In this document: positions 62,005 to 64,000 of the stretch, in pieces
Layout of the letters: each line of letters starts with the position of its first letter
Position numbering within the stretch: the first letter of the stretch is position 1
NCBI RefSeq assembly: GCF_026247885.1
Contig: NZ_CP110921.1
Location: 3,913,501 to 3,977,500 of the forward strand
Source: Methylococcus mesophilus
GTDB lineage: Bacteria > Pseudomonadota > Gammaproteobacteria > Methylococcales > Methylococcaceae
Direction: 5' to 3'
Length of the DNA: 64,000 nt
The notes under the pieces: generated by a model
Told to the model about the DNA's origin: nothing
Database searches by the model: none
What the model saw: the letters and a program-made list of their open reading frames with translations, nothing else
Program-made: the position numbers and the translations under genes

Positions 62005-64000
62005 GTGAAACAAATCCTTCAATCCCTGAAAACCGGCGTTACCGAAGTGGCGGAGGTGCCATGTCCGGCGCTGAAGTCCGGAGAGATATTGATCCGTAGC
62101 GCCCGGAGTTTGGTGTCGTCGGGCACCGAGCGCATGCTGGTCGATTTCGGTAAGGCCAGCTTGCTCGACAAGGCCCGCCAGCAGCCGGACAAGGTGCGGC
62201 AGGTGCTGGACAAGGTAAAAACCGACGGGCTGGCGCCGACACTGGAAGCCGTGCGGAATAAGCTGGATCAGCCGCTGGCGATGGGGTACTGCAATGTCGG
62301 CTCGGTCCTGGAACACGGGGCGGGCGTGACGGGGTTTGTCGCCGGAGACCGGGTCGCGTCGAACGGCAAGCATGCCGAGGTGGTTACCGTGCCCATGAAC
62401 CTGTGCGCCAAGGTGCCGGAAAGCGTTTCTGATGAAGAGGCGGCTTTTACGGTGATCGGGGCGATTGCGTTGCAGGGCATCCGGCTGGCACAGCCGACCC
62501 TGGGCGAGGCGGTGGTGGTGACCGGGCTCGGTTTGATCGGATTGATCACCGTGCAGTTGCTGCGCGCCCACGGCTGCCGGGTGCTCGGCATCGATTTCGA
62601 CCGGGCCAAGCTGGATCTGGCTCGGCAGTTCGGCGCCGAGGTGGTTGATTTGTCCGTCGGACAGGATCCGGTCGCCGCCGCGCAGGTGTTTTCGCGGAGA
62701 CGCGGCGTGGATGCGGTCATCCTCTCGGCGGCGACCAAAAGCAGCGAACCGGTGCATGAGGCGGCGCAGATGTGCCGCAAGCGGGGGCGGATTGTGCTGG
62801 TGGGCGTGACGGGGCTGGAACTGTCGCGGGCGGATTTCTTCGAGAAGGAGTTGAGTTTCCAGGTGTCCTGCTCCTACGGTCCGGGCCGTTACGATCCGAA
62901 TTACGAGGAGAAGGGGCAGGACTATCCGGTTGGCTTCGTGCGCTGGACCGAGCAGCGCAATTTCGAAGCGGTGCTGGACATGCTGGCGGATGGGCGGCTG
63001 GATGTGAAGCCGCTGATTTCGCATCGGTTTCGGATCTCCGAAGCGGAGGCGGCCTATGCCTTGGTCGGTGGTTCCGAGCCGTCGTTGGGAATCGTGTTGG
63101 AGTATCCCGCAGGGCAGGACAAGCCAGAGGTGGAATTGCGCCGGGCTGTGGTGCCGCTTGCCCTTCACCCCCATTCTCAGGAGGAGAGGGGAGCAAAGGC
63201 TTCGGTAGCCTTTATCGGGTCGGGTAATTACGGGACAGCAGTGCTGATCCCGGCGTTCAAGGCGGCGGGTGCACGGTTGCATACGGTGGCTTCGAGCGGC
63301 GGTGTCAGCAGCGTGCATGCGGGGCGCAAGTTCGGTTTCGCCAAGGCGACGACCGATTTGGCGACGGTATTCGACGATGCGGAGGTTGATGCGGTGGTGA
63401 TCGCTACCCGCCATGATACCCATGCGGGTCTGGTCCGCCGGGCGCTGGAAGCGGGCAAGCATGTGTTCGTGGAAAAGCCATTGTGCCTGAGGTTGAACGA
63501 ACTGGCCGAACTCGAGGCAGCTACGGCATCCCACCCTGGCCAGAAAGTGATGGTGGGGTTCAACCGCCGGTTTGCGCCTCAGGTGGTGAAAATGAAGGCG
63601 TTGCTGGATTCGGTTTCCGCGCCCAAGAGTTTCGTCATGACCGTCAATGCCGGCGCGATTCCCGCCGAGCACTGGACTCAGGATCGTGTGGTGGGCGGTG
63701 GCCGTATCATCGGGGAGGCTTGCCATTTCATCGATCTGCTGCGCTTTCTGGCCGGTGCACCGATCGTCGGGTATTCGGCGACGGCGATGGAATGTCCCTC
63801 GCGGGATTCCGTGAGTCTTACCCTGCGCTTTGCCGACGGTTCGGCCGGCACCGTGCATTATCTGGCCAACGGCCATAAGTCCTTTCCCAAAGAGCGGTTG
63901 GAAGCGTTCTGCGGCGGCCGCATTCTTCAACTCGACAACTTCCGTAAGCTGACCGGTTTCGGTTGGCCGGGATTCTCGAAGCTGAATTTGTGGCGGCAGG
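62005..64000 (+). CDS. Bi-domain oxidoreductase: zinc-type alcohol dehydrogenase plus Gfo/Idh/MocA, 3' end missing
   Basis: Open to the end of the window, 665 codons visible. The start is GTG at 62005 (KQILQSLKTGVTEVAEVPCP). Residues 1 to about 375 are an MDR-type dehydrogenase (SLVSSGTERMLVDFGKAS, VTGLGLIGLITVQLLRAHGC, LVGVTGLELSRADFFEKEL). From about 400 the second domain begins with NAD-binding VAFIGSGNYGTAVLIPAFKA, then VEKPLCLRLNELAELEA with the EKP motif and MVGFNRRFAP. Such fusions are common in glycan loci and often stand with heparinase-like genes. The linker (about 382-396) contains LHPHSQEERGAK, which looks like inserted repeat DNA. Exact substrate unknown. Confidence 0.88.
   Translation, partial: MKQILQSLKTGVTEVAEVPCPALKSGEILIRSARSLVSSGTERMLVDFGKASLLDKARQQPDKVRQVLDKVKTDGLAPTLEAVRNKLDQPLAMGYCNVGSVLEHGAGVTGFVAGDRVASNGKHAEVVTVPMNLCAKVPESVSDEEAAFTVIGAIALQGIRLAQPTLGEAVVVTGLGLIGLITVQLLRAHGCRVLGIDFDRAKLDLARQFGAEVVDLSVGQDPVAAAQVFSRRRGVDAVILSAATKSSEPVHEAAQMCRKRGRIVLVGVTGLELSRADFFEKELSFQVSCSYGPGRYDPNYEEKGQDYPVGFVRWTEQRNFEAVLDMLADGRLDVKPLISHRFRISEAEAAYALVGGSEPSLGIVLEYPAGQDKPEVELRRAVVPLALHPHSQEERGAKASVAFIGSGNYGTAVLIPAFKAAGARLHTVASSGGVSSVHAGRKFGFAKATTDLATVFDDAEVDAVVIATRHDTHAGLVRRALEAGKHVFVEKPLCLRLNELAELEAATASHPGQKVMVGFNRRFAPQVVKMKALLDSVSAPKSFVMTVNAGAIPAEHWTQDRVVGGGRIIGEACHFIDLLRFLAGAPIVGYSATAMECPSRDSVSLTLRFADGSAGTVHYLANGHKSFPKERLEAFCGGRILQLDNFRKLTGFGWPGFSKLNLWRQ

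Noticed and set aside
61999-63930. A 643-residue minus-strand reading frame
   Set aside because: It is the antisense of the bi-domain oxidoreductase, rich in His, Arg and Gln in the way of shadow frames in GC-rich DNA, and has no family resemblance.

Overview
The window looks like a chromosomal segment of a GC-rich gammaproteobacterium. The combination of a membrane-bound hydrogenase-4-like cluster, an EPS-associated MarR-type regulator and a large heteropolysaccharide locus full of toxin-antitoxin and nuclease genes resembles Methylococcus-type methanotrophs. That assignment is an inference from gene content; there is no rRNA or methane monooxygenase gene here to prove it.

Layout. (1) 1-4.9 kb: 3' end of a TetR regulator, a WecA/MraY-type phosphoglycosyltransferase, a decayed secreted-protein gene, a HAD phosphatase and a small STAS-like protein. 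(2) 4.9-12.2 kb, minus strand: a tightly overlapping six-gene operon with the order hyfB-hyfC-hyfE-hyfF-hyfG-hyfI. Its large subunit has lost both cysteine pairs that bind the NiFe site and no ferredoxin-like subunits are present, so it fits the energy-converting hydrogenase-related (Ehr) complexes and not a true hydrogenase. (3) 12.5-19.3 kb: a Uma2 nuclease, a lipoprotein, an EPS regulator of the MarR type, then a junkyard of MNT/HEPN toxin-antitoxin modules, an Rpn/DUF2887 protein with GRQE repeats, and several pseudogenes. (4) 19.3-58.5 kb, all plus strand: the glycan locus. It starts with tviB and a CDP-glucose branch (rfbF, rfbG, an RmlC-like epimerase, a C-methyltransferase and an SDR reductase, with an Rpn nuclease wedged in between). 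It continues through a low-GC core (about 26-43 kb) with wzx, wzy, seven glycosyltransferases, an acyltransferase and many methyltransferases. Next comes an asnB / glycosyltransferase / FkbM / aldo-keto reductase / GMC oxidoreductase / deacetylase block, and the locus ends with gmd-rmd for GDP-D-rhamnose. Ten methyltransferases, five of them FkbM-type, suggest a heavily methylated, hydrophobic glycan. (5) 58.5-64 kb: REP palindromes around a broken RAYT transposase, a FitAB pair with a frameshifted toxin, two more MNT modules, and a bi-domain oxidoreductase running off the end.

The genes in (4) plausibly cooperate in Wzx/Wzy-dependent O-antigen or exopolysaccharide synthesis: nucleotide-sugar synthesis, glycosyl transfer, methylation and acylation, flipping and polymerisation. 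The locus shows repeated rearrangement: an 843-bp IS inside a gmd pseudogene, a chimeric IS5/IS481 remnant, a leftover 3' end of a second cephalosporin-hydroxylase-like gene, and MNT/HEPN modules in several stages of decay on both flanks.
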